A DNA stretch of 64,000 nt from Staphylococcus haemolyticus (GTDB lineage Bacteria > Bacillota > Bacilli > Staphylococcales > Staphylococcaceae): positions 2,418,001 to 2,482,000 of the forward strand of contig NZ_CP035291.1 in NCBI RefSeq assembly GCF_006094395.1. Reading direction: 5' to 3'. This document shows, piece after piece, positions 35,664 to 43,727 of the stretch (the first letter of the stretch is position 1; each line of letters starts with the position of its first letter). Position numbers and translations under genes: made by a program. A model generated the notes under the pieces. That model did not search any database. It was not told the origin of the DNA and saw only the letters and a list, made by a program, of their open reading frames with translations.

Positions 35664-36182
35664 ATGACTAAAAAAGTAGCAATCATTTTAGCAGATGAAT
35701 TTGAAGATATAGAATTAACTAGTCCAAAAGAAGCATTAAAAAATGCTGGATTTGAGACTGAGATTATTGGTGATACAGCTAATCATGAAGTTGTTGGTAA
35801 ACATGGTAAAAAAGTAACTGTAGATGTTAGTATCGCAGATGCTAAACCAGAAAATTATGATGCATTATTAATTCCTGGTGGATTTTCACCTGACCATTTA
35901 CGTGGTGATGAAGAAGGACGTTATGGTACCTTTACTAAGTACTTTACTCAAAATGATGTACCAACATTTGCGATTTGTCATGGTCCACTTTTACTAGTTG
36001 ATACTGATGATTTAAATGGACGTACAATAACTGGTGTTATCAATGTACGTAAAGATTTATCTAATGCAGGAGCACATGTTGTCGATGAATCAGTTGTAGT
36101 AGATAACAATATTGTAACAAGTCGTGTACCAGATGACTTAGATGATTTCAATAGAGAGATTATTAAACAATTAGAAGCATAA
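35664..36182 (+). CDS. DJ-1/PfpI family protein (deglycase-like)
   Basis: 172 residues of the PfpI/YraA branch. The nucleophilic elbow is [10 protein letters not shown] with the catalytic Cys, the conserved Glu is in ADEFEDIEL, and [16 protein letters not shown] forms the acidic loop. Members protect against methylglyoxal-type carbonyl damage or act as cysteine proteases/chaperones. Linked to hps by a gap of 88 bases, it may form a reactive-carbonyl detoxification unit with hxlR-hps. A terminator follows. Confidence 0.85.
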   Translation: MTKKVAIILADEFEDIELTSPKEALKNAGFETEIIGDTANHEVVGKHGKKVTVDVSIADAKPENYDALLIPGGFSPDHLRGDEEGRYGTFTKYFTQNDVPTFAICHGPLLLVDTDDLNGRTITGVINVRKDLSNAGAHVVDESVVVDNNIVTSRVPDDLDDFNREIIKQLEA

Positions 36183-36218
36183 ATTAAGATACATTATAAA
36201 TAATTATTTGATAGATTA

Positions 36219-36257
36219 GACTATCGTCAAAGATCTAAACTTTGTCGATAGTTTTTT
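36219..36257 (+). terminator. intrinsic terminator after the DJ-1 gene
   Basis: ACTATCGTCAAAG pairs with CTTTGTCGATAGT (one mismatch), then six T. Confidence 0.85.
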
Positions 36258-36365
36258 ATTATTAATTTTGAAGCTCCAATTTTATTAAGATATATACATC
36301 AAATAATTCATAACGTCGTATTACATATTTTGCATTCCTATGCACTATGATGTTATAATACATTT

Positions 36366-36430
36366 AACGAAGATTATATGCATATATGCACCAATCCCCT
36401 CACTATTTGTGGTAGTGAGGGGATTTCTGA
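36366..36430 (+). ncRNA. antisense antitoxin RNA, locus C
   Basis: Promoter TTGCAT (36330-36335), 18-base spacer, TATAAT (36354-36359); transcript to the AATCCCCTCAC/GTGAGGGGATT hairpin at 36393-36427. Same design as loci A and B, with a diverged interior. Confidence 0.78.
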
Positions 36431-36449
36431 TGCGGCTTAACGTCGCCTT

Positions 36450-36545
36450 CTATTTATTGCGTTTACTACTAAGCCAGTAAGTAAAATACGCAACTGCACA
36501 GCCACTAATGATTGGTGCAATGATGTGAACGAAGATCATAAGCAT
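36450..36545 (-). CDS. PepA1/SprA1-like type I toxin, locus C
   Basis: 31-residue peptide MLMIFVHIIAPIISGCAVAY then FTYWLSSKRNK. This is distinctly closer to S. aureus PepA1 (FVHIIAP-ISGCA core) than to loci A and B. The GGAAGGAGG ribosome site fits the first of two in-frame ATGs. 5' GTCGCC and 3' GGCGAC complementarity flank the gene. PepA1 is a membrane-active, pore-forming peptide; the same activity here is inferred. Confidence 0.87.
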   Translation of the reverse strand: MLMIFVHIIAPIISGCAVAYFTYWLSSKRNK

Positions 36546-36734
36546 ATTAAGCACCTCCTTCCGTCGAAAATACAGCCGGAAGTTAAGGCGACTCTATTAT
36601 TATATCATCTGTAAACACGTAAGCATATCCACTTCAGATAAGTCATTTTATGTTATATCTTTGCTTTTTTATAGTATCAAGACAAGAAAAACTCGTTTTC
36701 AACTCATTTCAAAAATCAAAATCGAAAACTAAAA

Positions 36735-36815
36735 TTAACCCTCTTTATCGTCTTTTTCTAAACCTATAATCATAATTAAGTAAAACGAATCAATTTTATA
36801 ATTTCCAAATTTCAT
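36735..36815 (-). pseudogene. internally deleted relative of the 48-residue peptide
   Basis: 26 codons, MKFGNYKIDSFYLIMIIGLE then KDDKEG. Compared with 17350-17496, the 22 middle residues are missing exactly between the repeated ATTAT-GGTTT sequences, so the hydrophobic helix is cut to about eight residues. The AAAGGAG ribosome site is kept. Probably non-functional. Confidence 0.6.
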
Positions 36816-36864
36816 ACAAAAAACTCCTTTTGTTTTCTTTTCAAAAAATAAAATTGCTTTATTG

Positions 36865-36975
36865 ACGTTTAGCCTCGGAACCCTTGACATTCCCTAAACT
36901 TGTCGAATGGTCGGTTTAATAGCTCACGCTATACCGACATTCGTCTACAAATTTAGTTAAGGGTTCTTCTCAACG
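36865..36975. repeat. cruciform copy C, full length
   Basis: Minus-strand orientation; arms CGTTGAG, ACCCTTAAC, GAAT, TAGC and their partners are all present with a few mismatches (GTCAAGGGT, CTAAACG). Between it and toxin locus C lies the deleted peptide gene, the same order as on the plus strand at 17241-17786. Confidence 0.68.
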
Positions 36976-37046
36976 ATCAATAAATTTTCTCGTCATAACT
37001 GCTATGTTATAATTAAAATATTCTTTCTTGATTTTTAATACTTTAC

Positions 37047-37110
37047 CACTTTTTAATCAGCCAAAAAGTGAGTAAGAGCTACTTAAATTTTAAATGGTAG
37101 CTCTTTTTTA
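37047..37110. terminator. two hairpins, the second terminator-like
   Basis: CACTTTTT/AAAAAGTG (37047-37070), then AAGAGCTAC/GTAGCTCTT with six T (37075-37110). No gene transcribes into it on the plus strand now, so it looks like a leftover. Confidence 0.55.
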
Positions 37111-37228
37111 TATTCTACTTTATTACAAATCAGAATACCTTTATTTTTAATTTTAAGGCAATATTTTGAAAAATTTGAGCAATCATTCCTGTTGAACATT
37201 TTAATTATAAAAGTCATTAAAAATAAAA

Positions 37229-37258
37229 AATAACGCCAGCTTTTTGCTAACGTTATTC
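37229..37258 (-). terminator. intrinsic terminator of the YehR-like lipoprotein gene
   Basis: Minus strand: AATAACGTTAGC pairs with GCTGGCGTTATT (one mismatch around a short A-rich loop), then a run of T. Confidence 0.75.
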
Positions 37259-37286
37259 CAAGTGTATAAAATATATTAAGTCAAAA

Positions 37287-37745
37287 TTAGTCTTCTTTTT
37301 CTTTAAAACCTTCTTTTTTCATTTCCTTCTCAGTTTTCTTCATACTAAAACCATTCCCTGTATTACCAGACATACTAACAATATCTTTAGATTTTAAAGT
37401 ATCAATATCAGCATTTTTTAAATCTATAGTTATAGTTTCTACAATCCCTTCATCATTCTCTTTAACAGTTTCCTTTACGCCTTTAACGTCTTGCATTTTT
37501 TTACTTTCTTTCTCTATTGCTTCCTTCATTATTTTTTTAGATGTATCATCATTCAGACTAAAATCGCTATATTTCAAAGTATTTACAGATTTTTGTTTAA
37601 TTATTTCGTCCCCTTTATATGTATAAGTTACCTCCATTTTCACATTAGATTCTTCTCCAACAAATGTTTTAGTTTTTTCAGCTCCACAAGCAGATAAAGT
37701 AATTAAAAAAACAATACTTACTACCAAACCAGTAACTTTTTTCAT
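37287..37745 (-). CDS. YehR/DUF1307 family lipoprotein
   Basis: 152 residues with a lipoprotein signal (MKKVTGLVVSIVFLITLSAC, lipobox LSAC) and a Lys/Glu-rich mature part containing YTYKGDEIIKQKSVNTLKYS, the DUF1307 core. Anchored outside the membrane; function unknown. AGGAGA ribosome site. It lies between toxin locus C and IS1272 copy 2. The next 240 bases upstream of its start (37746-37980) are AT-rich without features. Confidence 0.78.
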   Translation of the reverse strand: MKKVTGLVVSIVFLITLSACGAEKTKTFVGEESNVKMEVTYTYKGDEIIKQKSVNTLKYSDFSLNDDTSKKIMKEAIEKESKKMQDVKGVKETVKENDEGIVETITIDLKNADIDTLKSKDIVSMSGNTGNGFSMKKTEKEMKKEGFKEKED

Positions 37746-37979
37746 AATTTAATCTCCTTTGTTTTAATATTATATAAAATATTATATACCATTCATCCTA
37801 AAAATATGACCCTTACTTTAGTTAAAAATATATTAAATTTAGCGAAAAAAGAAATTGTTATAAACAACAAAATTCAATAATTTTATTTATTTATCACTTT
37901 ATGCTTTTATTTTTAATTTTAAAGGAGAATTTTGAAAAATTAGAGTTATTTATATAGTTTTTTATACCCAAAAACTTAT

Positions 37980-38325
37980 ATTGGCTCTTAAAACGCAAAT
38001 GAGAGCCAAATAAATATATTTTAATTTCACAAACAAAAATTTGAGCAAAACCAGTGACGATTTTTAGACACTGACCAGCTATATGCAAACTAAAATTTTG
38101 CATAAAATGGCTCAAAAAATCATCAACTTTTTTAGTTCCTGCAGGAGCAATTTCTTTCAAAAAACCACCGAATTTTGAATTGGCTCCAAATTCTTTGTAA
38201 GAGCATAAGGGAAATTTGCATACATTAAAAAATGTATGGTCTGGCGAAGCCAGACATTTCAAGGGATACAGAGATTTTAAAAAGGTATACATTTTTTGCG
38301 TTTTGTACCCCGATTGTACCCAGGC
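37980..38325 (-). repeat. plasmid-type segment, copy 2 (inverted)
   Basis: Read on the minus strand it has GGGTACA repeats followed by CCCTTGAAATGTCTGGCTTC, a GTCTGGC/GCCAGAC hairpin and CCCTTATGCTCTTACAAAG, the same order as at 15098-15420. A 132-codon frame crosses it, but copy 1 has stops and indels in that frame, so I treat it as non-coding. IS1272 copy 2 abuts it at 38350. Confidence 0.6.
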
Positions 38326-38344
38326 ATTTTTAACATATTTTCAA

Positions 38345-40015
38345 TCAAAGAGTCCGGGACATAAAGTTCTTGGATAAGTGAAAAAAGACAATTTCTATTG
38401 AAATAATATAGAAATTGTCTTTTTTATAAATTTTTTGATTATTTTCAGCTCGTTGAGCTACTACTTTTCTTATATTAAGTGCCATTAATACAAAACCAAG
38501 TTCTCTTTTGACTTTATTGAGTCCTCGGACAGACATCCGAGTGAAACCCAAAATAGCCTTCATAAATCCAAAAACAGGTTCCACATCAATTTTTCTTTGA
38601 CTGTAGATATTTTTTGTTTCTGGTTCTGAAAGCTTTTTGTTAATTTGGGATTTAAAATATTCCCAGTTATAATTCTTCATTATTTTTTTGTTTGTTTTTG
38701 AATTGAAGTTCATACATTGATTTTTCAGAGGACATTCTGAACAATCATCACATTCATATAATTTGAAGTCTCGCTTATAACCATACTTATCATGACGATA
38801 GGCATATCTTTTAAAACCTAGCCGTTTATTATTCGGACAAATGAATTCGTCATTAATTTCGTCATAGTTCCAATTTTGAGTATTAAAGATGTCACTTTTA
38901 TATTTTTTAGTTTTATCTTTTATAAACATTCCATATGTTATGAGTGGCGTTCGATTAAAGTCATCTATAATTGCCTTATAATTTGATTCACTACCATAAC
39001 CTGCATCAGCTACAATATATTCAGGTAAATGACCGTAGGTCTCTTGAATTGAATTTAAAAATGGAATCATCGTTCTAGTATCCGTTGGATTTTGATACAC
39101 ATTATAAGATAAAACAAATTGGGAATTTGTCGCTATTTGTAAATTATACCCTGGCTTAAGTTGTCCATTTTTCATGTGATCTTCTTTCATTCTCATAAAT
39201 GTCGCATCATGATCTGTCTTAGAATAACTATTTCTATCCTTTAAAATAGATTTTTGAAATTCGTATCGATACTTTCGCTCAAAATAATCATTGATTTGCT
39301 TTTTGTATTTTTTGATTTTAGTTCTTTTGAGACGTATTTGTTTTCTTGTTTTAGTACATTTTTCATTGTTGATATGTTGGTTTAAATCTTCGATTTCTTT
39401 ATCTAAGTGACTACCAATCAAATCTATTTCTTCTTTTGTTAATTCATTATCATGATCTTCTTTAATTTCCGGTATGATTTTATTGGTTACCAATTCATGG
39501 TAGAGGGCTTTAGAATCCTCATTCATCTTTGATTCATGGTTTTGAATACTCTTTTTCCATACAAATGTATATCGATTGGCATTTGCTTCAATTTTTGTAC
39601 CATCAATAAAAATAGCTTTATCATCTATAAGATTTTGTTTTACACACTGACTGTAAAATTGAATAAATAAAGATTCTAATAAAGCATCTACTTTTGGATT
39701 TACTCTAAATCGATTAATTGTTTTATAAGAAGGTTTTTGATTTTGTGATAGCCACATCATTCGGATGCTATCATTAAGCATTTTTTCTATTTTACGACCT
39801 GAGAATACAGATTGTGTGTAGGCATATAGAATCACTTTTAACATCATTTTAGGATGGTACGAAGTTGCACCACGGTGATGTCTGAATTCGTCGAATTCAT
39901 TGTCAGGAATTGTTTCAACAATATCATTTACATGTCGTGAAATATCATTTGTGGGGATAAGAACTGAAGTTTCCATTGGTAGAGTAAGTTGAGTCATGTT
40001 ATAATTTTTATACAT
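38345..40015 (-). CDS. IS1272 transposase, copy 2
   Basis: Same protein as in copies 1 and 3 through IISIEIVFF. A one-base homopolymer contraction then changes the last residues to HLSKNFMSRTL and brings an earlier stop. The DDE residues and the zinc-ribbon Cys are unaffected, so activity may be retained. Confidence 0.9.
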   Translation of the reverse strand: MYKNYNMTQLTLPMETSVLIPTNDISRHVNDIVETIPDNEFDEFRHHRGATSYHPKMMLKVILYAYTQSVFSGRKIEKMLNDSIRMMWLSQNQKPSYKTINRFRVNPKVDALLESLFIQFYSQCVKQNLIDDKAIFIDGTKIEANANRYTFVWKKSIQNHESKMNEDSKALYHELVTNKIIPEIKEDHDNELTKEEIDLIGSHLDKEIEDLNQHINNEKCTKTRKQIRLKRTKIKKYKKQINDYFERKYRYEFQKSILKDRNSYSKTDHDATFMRMKEDHMKNGQLKPGYNLQIATNSQFVLSYNVYQNPTDTRTMIPFLNSIQETYGHLPEYIVADAGYGSESNYKAIIDDFNRTPLITYGMFIKDKTKKYKSDIFNTQNWNYDEINDEFICPNNKRLGFKRYAYRHDKYGYKRDFKLYECDDCSECPLKNQCMNFNSKTNKKIMKNYNWEYFKSQINKKLSEPETKNIYSQRKIDVEPVFGFMKAILGFTRMSVRGLNKVKRELGFVLMALNIRKVVAQRAENNQKIYKKDNFYIISIEIVFFHLSKNFMSRTL

Positions 40016-40285
40016 AAGGCACCTCGTTAATTTAGTTTAGTGATGTTTATTAAATTATACGAAAGTGCTTTATTTTTTTAAAGTATTACAATGTAAAATT
40101 ACATATAAATACAAAGTATTTTGGCGAGACTCTTGAGGGAACAGGACAAGCTGAAGACTACAGGCTGAAGCTGTCCCCTAAGAAAGCGAGCCAACAATAC
40201 GGAGTATTGTAAATAAAGAAGCCAGTAAATGAATTTGTTAAAACTCATTTACTGGCTATTTCTCTAGGGTTTATGTCCCAGACTC
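38350..40285 (-). mobile_element. IS1272 (IS1182 family), copy 2
   Basis: 1,936 bp between GAGTCCGGGACATAAA and TTTATGTCCCAGACTC. Flanks AAA and TTA continue the symmetry (AAGAGTC/GACTCTT), as at the hairpin-type terminators. It lies 12 bases from the end of glsB, probably in that gene's terminator. It differs from copy 1 by one A missing in a homopolymer near the transposase 3' end. Confidence 0.92.
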
Positions 40286-40297
40286 TTAATATGGCTA

Positions 40298-40546
40298 TTA
40301 TTTTCTAAGTGCTTTTAAAATTAAAGAAACAACGAAAATAACAATAATTGCACCGATTAGTGCTGGAATGATTGGTACGCCACCCCATACAGGTCCCCAA
40401 GTACCTAACAATTTACTACCTACAGCTGAACCGATTAAACCAGCGATAATGTTACCGATGATACCACCTGGAATATCTTTACCCATGATCATACCGGCAA
40501 CCCAGCCGATTAATCCTCCGACTATTAACATAACAATAAAGCCCAT
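40298..40546 (-). CDS. GlsB/YeaQ/YmgE family stress membrane protein
   Basis: 82 residues, three glycine-rich transmembrane helices (GGLIGWVAGMIMGKDIPGGI, NIIAGLIGSAVGSKLLGTWG, PALIGAIIVIFVVSLILKAL). This is the transglycosylase-associated (Tagp/GlsB) family, often a general stress membrane protein. A SigB-like promoter precedes it (40593-40617). AAGGAGAG ribosome site. Confidence 0.88.
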   Translation of the reverse strand: MGFIVMLIVGGLIGWVAGMIMGKDIPGGIIGNIIAGLIGSAVGSKLLGTWGPVWGGVPIIPALIGAIIVIFVVSLILKALRK

Positions 40547-40592
40547 ATTCAGAACTCTCCTTACATCTTCTATTTTTGTATACTTCTTTTAT

Positions 40593-40617
40593 ATACCACG
40601 CATCAATATGAATAAAC
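40593..40617 (-). promoter_or_regulatory. SigB-like promoter of the GlsB-family gene
   Basis: Minus strand: GTTTAT, 13-base spacer, TGGTAT versus consensus GTTTAA-N13-15-GGGTAT. Fits the stress role of the gene. Confidence 0.55.
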
Positions 40618-40723
40618 ATTAGGATATAATTTTATTATATTTTTATTTAAACTTATATCAAATCTCATTATAAAAATTATGGATAATTTATATATTCGTT
40701 TTCCACTACTACAAATTCGATTT

Positions 40724-41473
40724 TCATTCTGAAATTCTGTAAAATTTTAATGTATTTTTATAAAAGATCTTCTCTTGTGTCTCTTCATCAAAATGCTTTT
40801 GAATTAACTCAATATCTTGTTCACTAAAAGGGCGCTTTGCTCGCGTGGAAGGTAAATCTGTACCAAACATAATGGCATCAGGATTAATGTCAATCAGTTC
40901 CTTAATGGCTGCAATAGGCTCAACTTCTATACGTCCAAATCCTGTTGCTTTAACATAAACACCTTGTTTGACTAATGCTTTTAAATCTTCAAAACCTTCT
41001 ACGGTCAAGCCAAGATGATCGATTGATACTTTAGGTAACGAACTTATAATTTCTTTATAATCTTTTAATTGTTTGGATTCAATATATATTTCAGAATGCC
41101 AGCCAACTAAATCATAGACTCTTTACGCAAACGTCTTAATAAGCGCTATATCTTCAGACCCACCACGTTTAACATTAAATCGAATAGCTCTAACTCCTTC
41201 ATCATGTAATCGAAGAATTTCATCGTCAGATGTTGAGGCAGGTAGCTGCGTTATCCCAACAAATTAACCCTGAAGTTGATTTAAAGCCGATATTAAATAA
41301 TCTTGGTCAAATCCTTGAAATGACCCTGATAAAATTGCGCCACCAACAACATTTAATTGCTGAGTATGATTTAAATAGTCATTAACCTTAAATGATGGAG
41401 GTATATAGCCGTTATTTTCCTTCACCGGAAAATCATAATCAATGATATGAAAATGCGAATCAAATATTTTCAT
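40724..41473 (-). pseudogene. amidohydrolase family gene with two nonsense codons
   Basis: Reads through as one 250-codon frame beginning MKIFDSHFHIIDYDFPVKEN (metal-binding HxH), with IRFNVKRGGSEDIALIKTFA and VSIDHLGLTVEGFEDL and the late IMFGTDLPSTRAKRPF. This is a TIM-barrel metal-dependent hydrolase (amidohydrolase_2). In-frame TAA codons interrupt it at codon 70 (41266-41264) and codon 117 (41125-41123). There is no frameshift, so decay is recent. The start and ribosome site (AAGGAG) are intact. Confidence 0.85.
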
Positions 41474-41688
41474 TATAAATTTCTCCTTTATTTATATTTT
41501 TTGAAATAAAGATAACATAATTAATATTTATCAGCTAAAAGACTTGATAATTATTGTGAACAAGACTAGTATAGTTAAATAACTTAGGTTGTATATAAAA
41601 GACTCAATTATTTACTTATAATTAATTAAATTGGAAAGTAAGTAAAAATAATTTAAATTCAAACTTGTTTTTTAGGAGGTTATGTTTC

Positions 41689-41946
41689 ATGAGTTCACAT
41701 ACACTTTTTAATTTAAGAACTAAACGAAATCTTGAAATTAACGAATTAACAGAATTAATTAATAAAAAATATGGTACACATTATGAACCCCATCAATTAT
41801 GGGAATGGGAAAATCATCAACACGAACCTAAGTTTAAAGATGCAATGATTCTTGCAGACTTCTTTGACACACCTTACCAAATGTTAGTCGAAAGTAAATA
41901 CAAAGAATATCAACAGCAAATTGACGATATCGATATTCGTTTATAA
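41689..41946 (+). CDS. small XRE-like helix-turn-helix protein
   Basis: Start at ATG 41689, 9 bases after AGGAGG. 85 residues: TLFNLRTKRNLEINELTELI, then YEPHQLWEWENHQHEPKFKD and MILADFFDTPYQMLV form a Cro/CI-type HTH fold with an unusual WEWEN recognition region. Probably a DNA-binding regulator; targets unknown. Monocistronic, with a strong terminator. Confidence 0.78.
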   Translation: MSSHTLFNLRTKRNLEINELTELINKKYGTHYEPHQLWEWENHQHEPKFKDAMILADFFDTPYQMLVESKYKEYQQQIDDIDIRL

Positions 41947-41958
41947 TTTCTATTAAAT

Positions 41959-41998
41959 GCCTGTCATACTATATATTTAGTGTATGACAGGCTTTTTT
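41959..41998 (+). terminator. intrinsic terminator after the HTH gene
   Basis: GCCTGTCATAC pairs with GTGTATGACAGGC; six T follow. Confidence 0.88.
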
Positions 41999-42149
41999 AT
42001 CATATTTTTCGTTTTAAATAAAATTAATCACGATATAATGACTTGAATTTAAATTAATGTCATAAAATAAATTTAATAGCTATTGTATGTAATTTTTAAT
42101 TTATGTATGATTGTAATAAGTGTTAACCAACTACAAGGAGGATATTTTA

Positions 42150-43220
42150 ATGGCGTTTAATGAAGAGCCACCAAATAATACCAATTCATCCCAAGAACAA
42201 TCACAAGAAACCAATATATATAATCAAGATAAAAATGAAAGTGTGAGTAATAATGAAAGTACTCAAAACGATGATTCCAATAGTTCGAATAAAGGGAAAT
42301 ATTGGCTTATTGGATGCGGCGCCGGTTGTGGCTGTCTAGTTATTTTAATTATATTAGTACTAGCAGCTTGTGTGATTTTTATGAAAGTCTCAGACTCAAT
42401 TTCATCAAGTGATAGTGAAAATGCAACGCATGAATCCAAACAAGAAGGTAACTCTCGTAAAACTGGCGGGAATGATAAAGAAGAAGCTTTGCAACGTGCT
42501 GAAACTTATGCTAAATCAATGTACATGTCTAAAAAAGGTATCTATAATCAATTGACTTCTAGTAGTGGTGATAAATTTAATTCTAGTACAGCTAAATATG
42601 CTGTTAATCATTTAAAAGATGTAGATTATAAGGAAAATGCGTTAAAAACTGCAGAAGAAAGTAGTGATAACTTACATTTTTCGAAAAAAGAATTAACTGA
42701 TTATCTTAAAAATGATGAAAATTCAGGTCAATTTACTAGTGAACAAGTAGATTATGCAATGAAGCATGCAAAAATTGACTATAAAGAAAATGCATTAGAA
42801 ACAGCAAAACATATTAGTGACCAATCTTATTCTTCAAAATCGCAACTTGAAGACGAACTTACGTCTAAAGATGGGCGTCAATTTACGAAAGATGAAGCAG
42901 ATTACGCAATGAAACATTTGAAGACGGATTTTAAAAAGAATGCATTAAAAAATGCCCAACGATATATGCAAGACTCTATCGAATCAAAAAGTGAACTTTA
43001 TAATAAGTTAGTAGAATACGACGATTTCACAGAAGATGAAGCAAAATATGCTGCCGATAATGTAAAAGTAGACTACAAAGAGAATGCACTAGAAAGAGCA
43101 AAATCTTTATCTAAAGATGGCGATACTTCTAAATCAGATATTAAGGATATGTTGTCTTCTAAAGATGGTTTCAAATTTACTGAAGAAGAAGCACAGTATG
43201 CCGTTGATCATTTAAAATAA
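42150..43220 (+). CDS. membrane protein with five Ltp (PF07553-like) repeats
   Basis: Start at ATG 42150, after AAGGAGG. 356 residues: an Asn/Gln/Ser-rich cytoplasmic N-terminus of about 50, a Gly/Cys-rich transmembrane helix (LIGCGAGCGCLVILIILVLA), a linker, then five helical repeats of about 45-50 residues. Each carries a version of KENALxxAxxxxxxxxxSKxxL ... FTxxxAxYAxxHLK. Similar repeats in the Ltp lipoprotein of phage TP-J34 block phage DNA injection. Here the domain would face outside. An anti-phage role is possible but unproven. Confidence 0.83.
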   Translation: MAFNEEPPNNTNSSQEQSQETNIYNQDKNESVSNNESTQNDDSNSSNKGKYWLIGCGAGCGCLVILIILVLAACVIFMKVSDSISSSDSENATHESKQEGNSRKTGGNDKEEALQRAETYAKSMYMSKKGIYNQLTSSSGDKFNSSTAKYAVNHLKDVDYKENALKTAEESSDNLHFSKKELTDYLKNDENSGQFTSEQVDYAMKHAKIDYKENALETAKHISDQSYSSKSQLEDELTSKDGRQFTKDEADYAMKHLKTDFKKNALKNAQRYMQDSIESKSELYNKLVEYDDFTEDEAKYAADNVKVDYKENALERAKSLSKDGDTSKSDIKDMLSSKDGFKFTEEEAQYAVDHLK

Positions 43221-43259
43221 TGATTTAATGACAATAAAATATTAGTATTTATAATATCG

Positions 43260-43304
43260 AATCCCCTTCAAGCTAAATTATTAATTTAGTATCGGTGGGG
43301 ATTT
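43260..43304 (+). terminator. intrinsic terminator after the Ltp-repeat gene
   Basis: AATCCCC/GGGGATT outer stem with inner CTAAAT/ATTTAG; T-run. Confidence 0.75.
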
Positions 43305-43383
43305 TCTTGATATAGTACAACTTAGTGTTTAATGTAAAATTATTATTATATCCTTTTTCTGTCCTTTCCCTAAAATTCAAAGC

Positions 43384-43421
43384 AAAAAAGTAACCCCATA
43401 AGCCTTAAGCCTACGGGGTTT
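43384..43421 (-). terminator. intrinsic terminator of the rpsF-ssb-rpsR operon
   Basis: Minus strand: AACCCCGTAGGC pairs with GCTTATGGGGTT; six T follow. Confidence 0.88.
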
Positions 43422-43437
43422 AACCAATACTTATATA

Positions 43438-43680
43438 TTAGTTTTCGTCTTTAACATATGGTAATAAAGCCATATGACGAGCACGTTTGATAGCTGTAGT
43501 CAACATACGTTGATATTTAGCTGAAGTACCAGTTACACGACGTGGTAAAATTTTACCGCGTTCTGAGATAAAACGTTTTAATAATTCAGTGTCTTTATAG
43601 TCAATGTGTGTAATACCATTTGCTGTGAAATAGCATACTTTTTTACGACGACGTCCGCCTCTTCTTGGTCCACCTGCCAT
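43438..43680 (-). CDS. rpsR: 30S ribosomal protein S18
   Basis: 80 residues, the normal length. The basic, arginine-rich N-terminus ([16 protein letters not shown]) is followed by [20 protein letters not shown] and the C-terminal [11 protein letters not shown]. Binds 16S rRNA as a dimer with S6. Last gene of the operon, with GGAGG ribosome site. Confidence 0.98.
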   Translation of the reverse strand: MAGGPRRGGRRRKKVCYFTANGITHIDYKDTELLKRFISERGKILPRRVTGTSAKYQRMLTTAIKRARHMALLPYVKDEN

Positions 43681-43727
43681 GGTTAATTACCTCCTTTGGA
43701 ATATTTTTTTATACGTTCATTTTGTTA

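Noticed and set aside
37894-38292. 132-codon minus-strand frame in the plasmid-type repeat
   Set aside because: The homologous copy at 15142-15420 has stops and indels in the same frame, and hairpins lie inside it; more likely non-coding RNA or control DNA.
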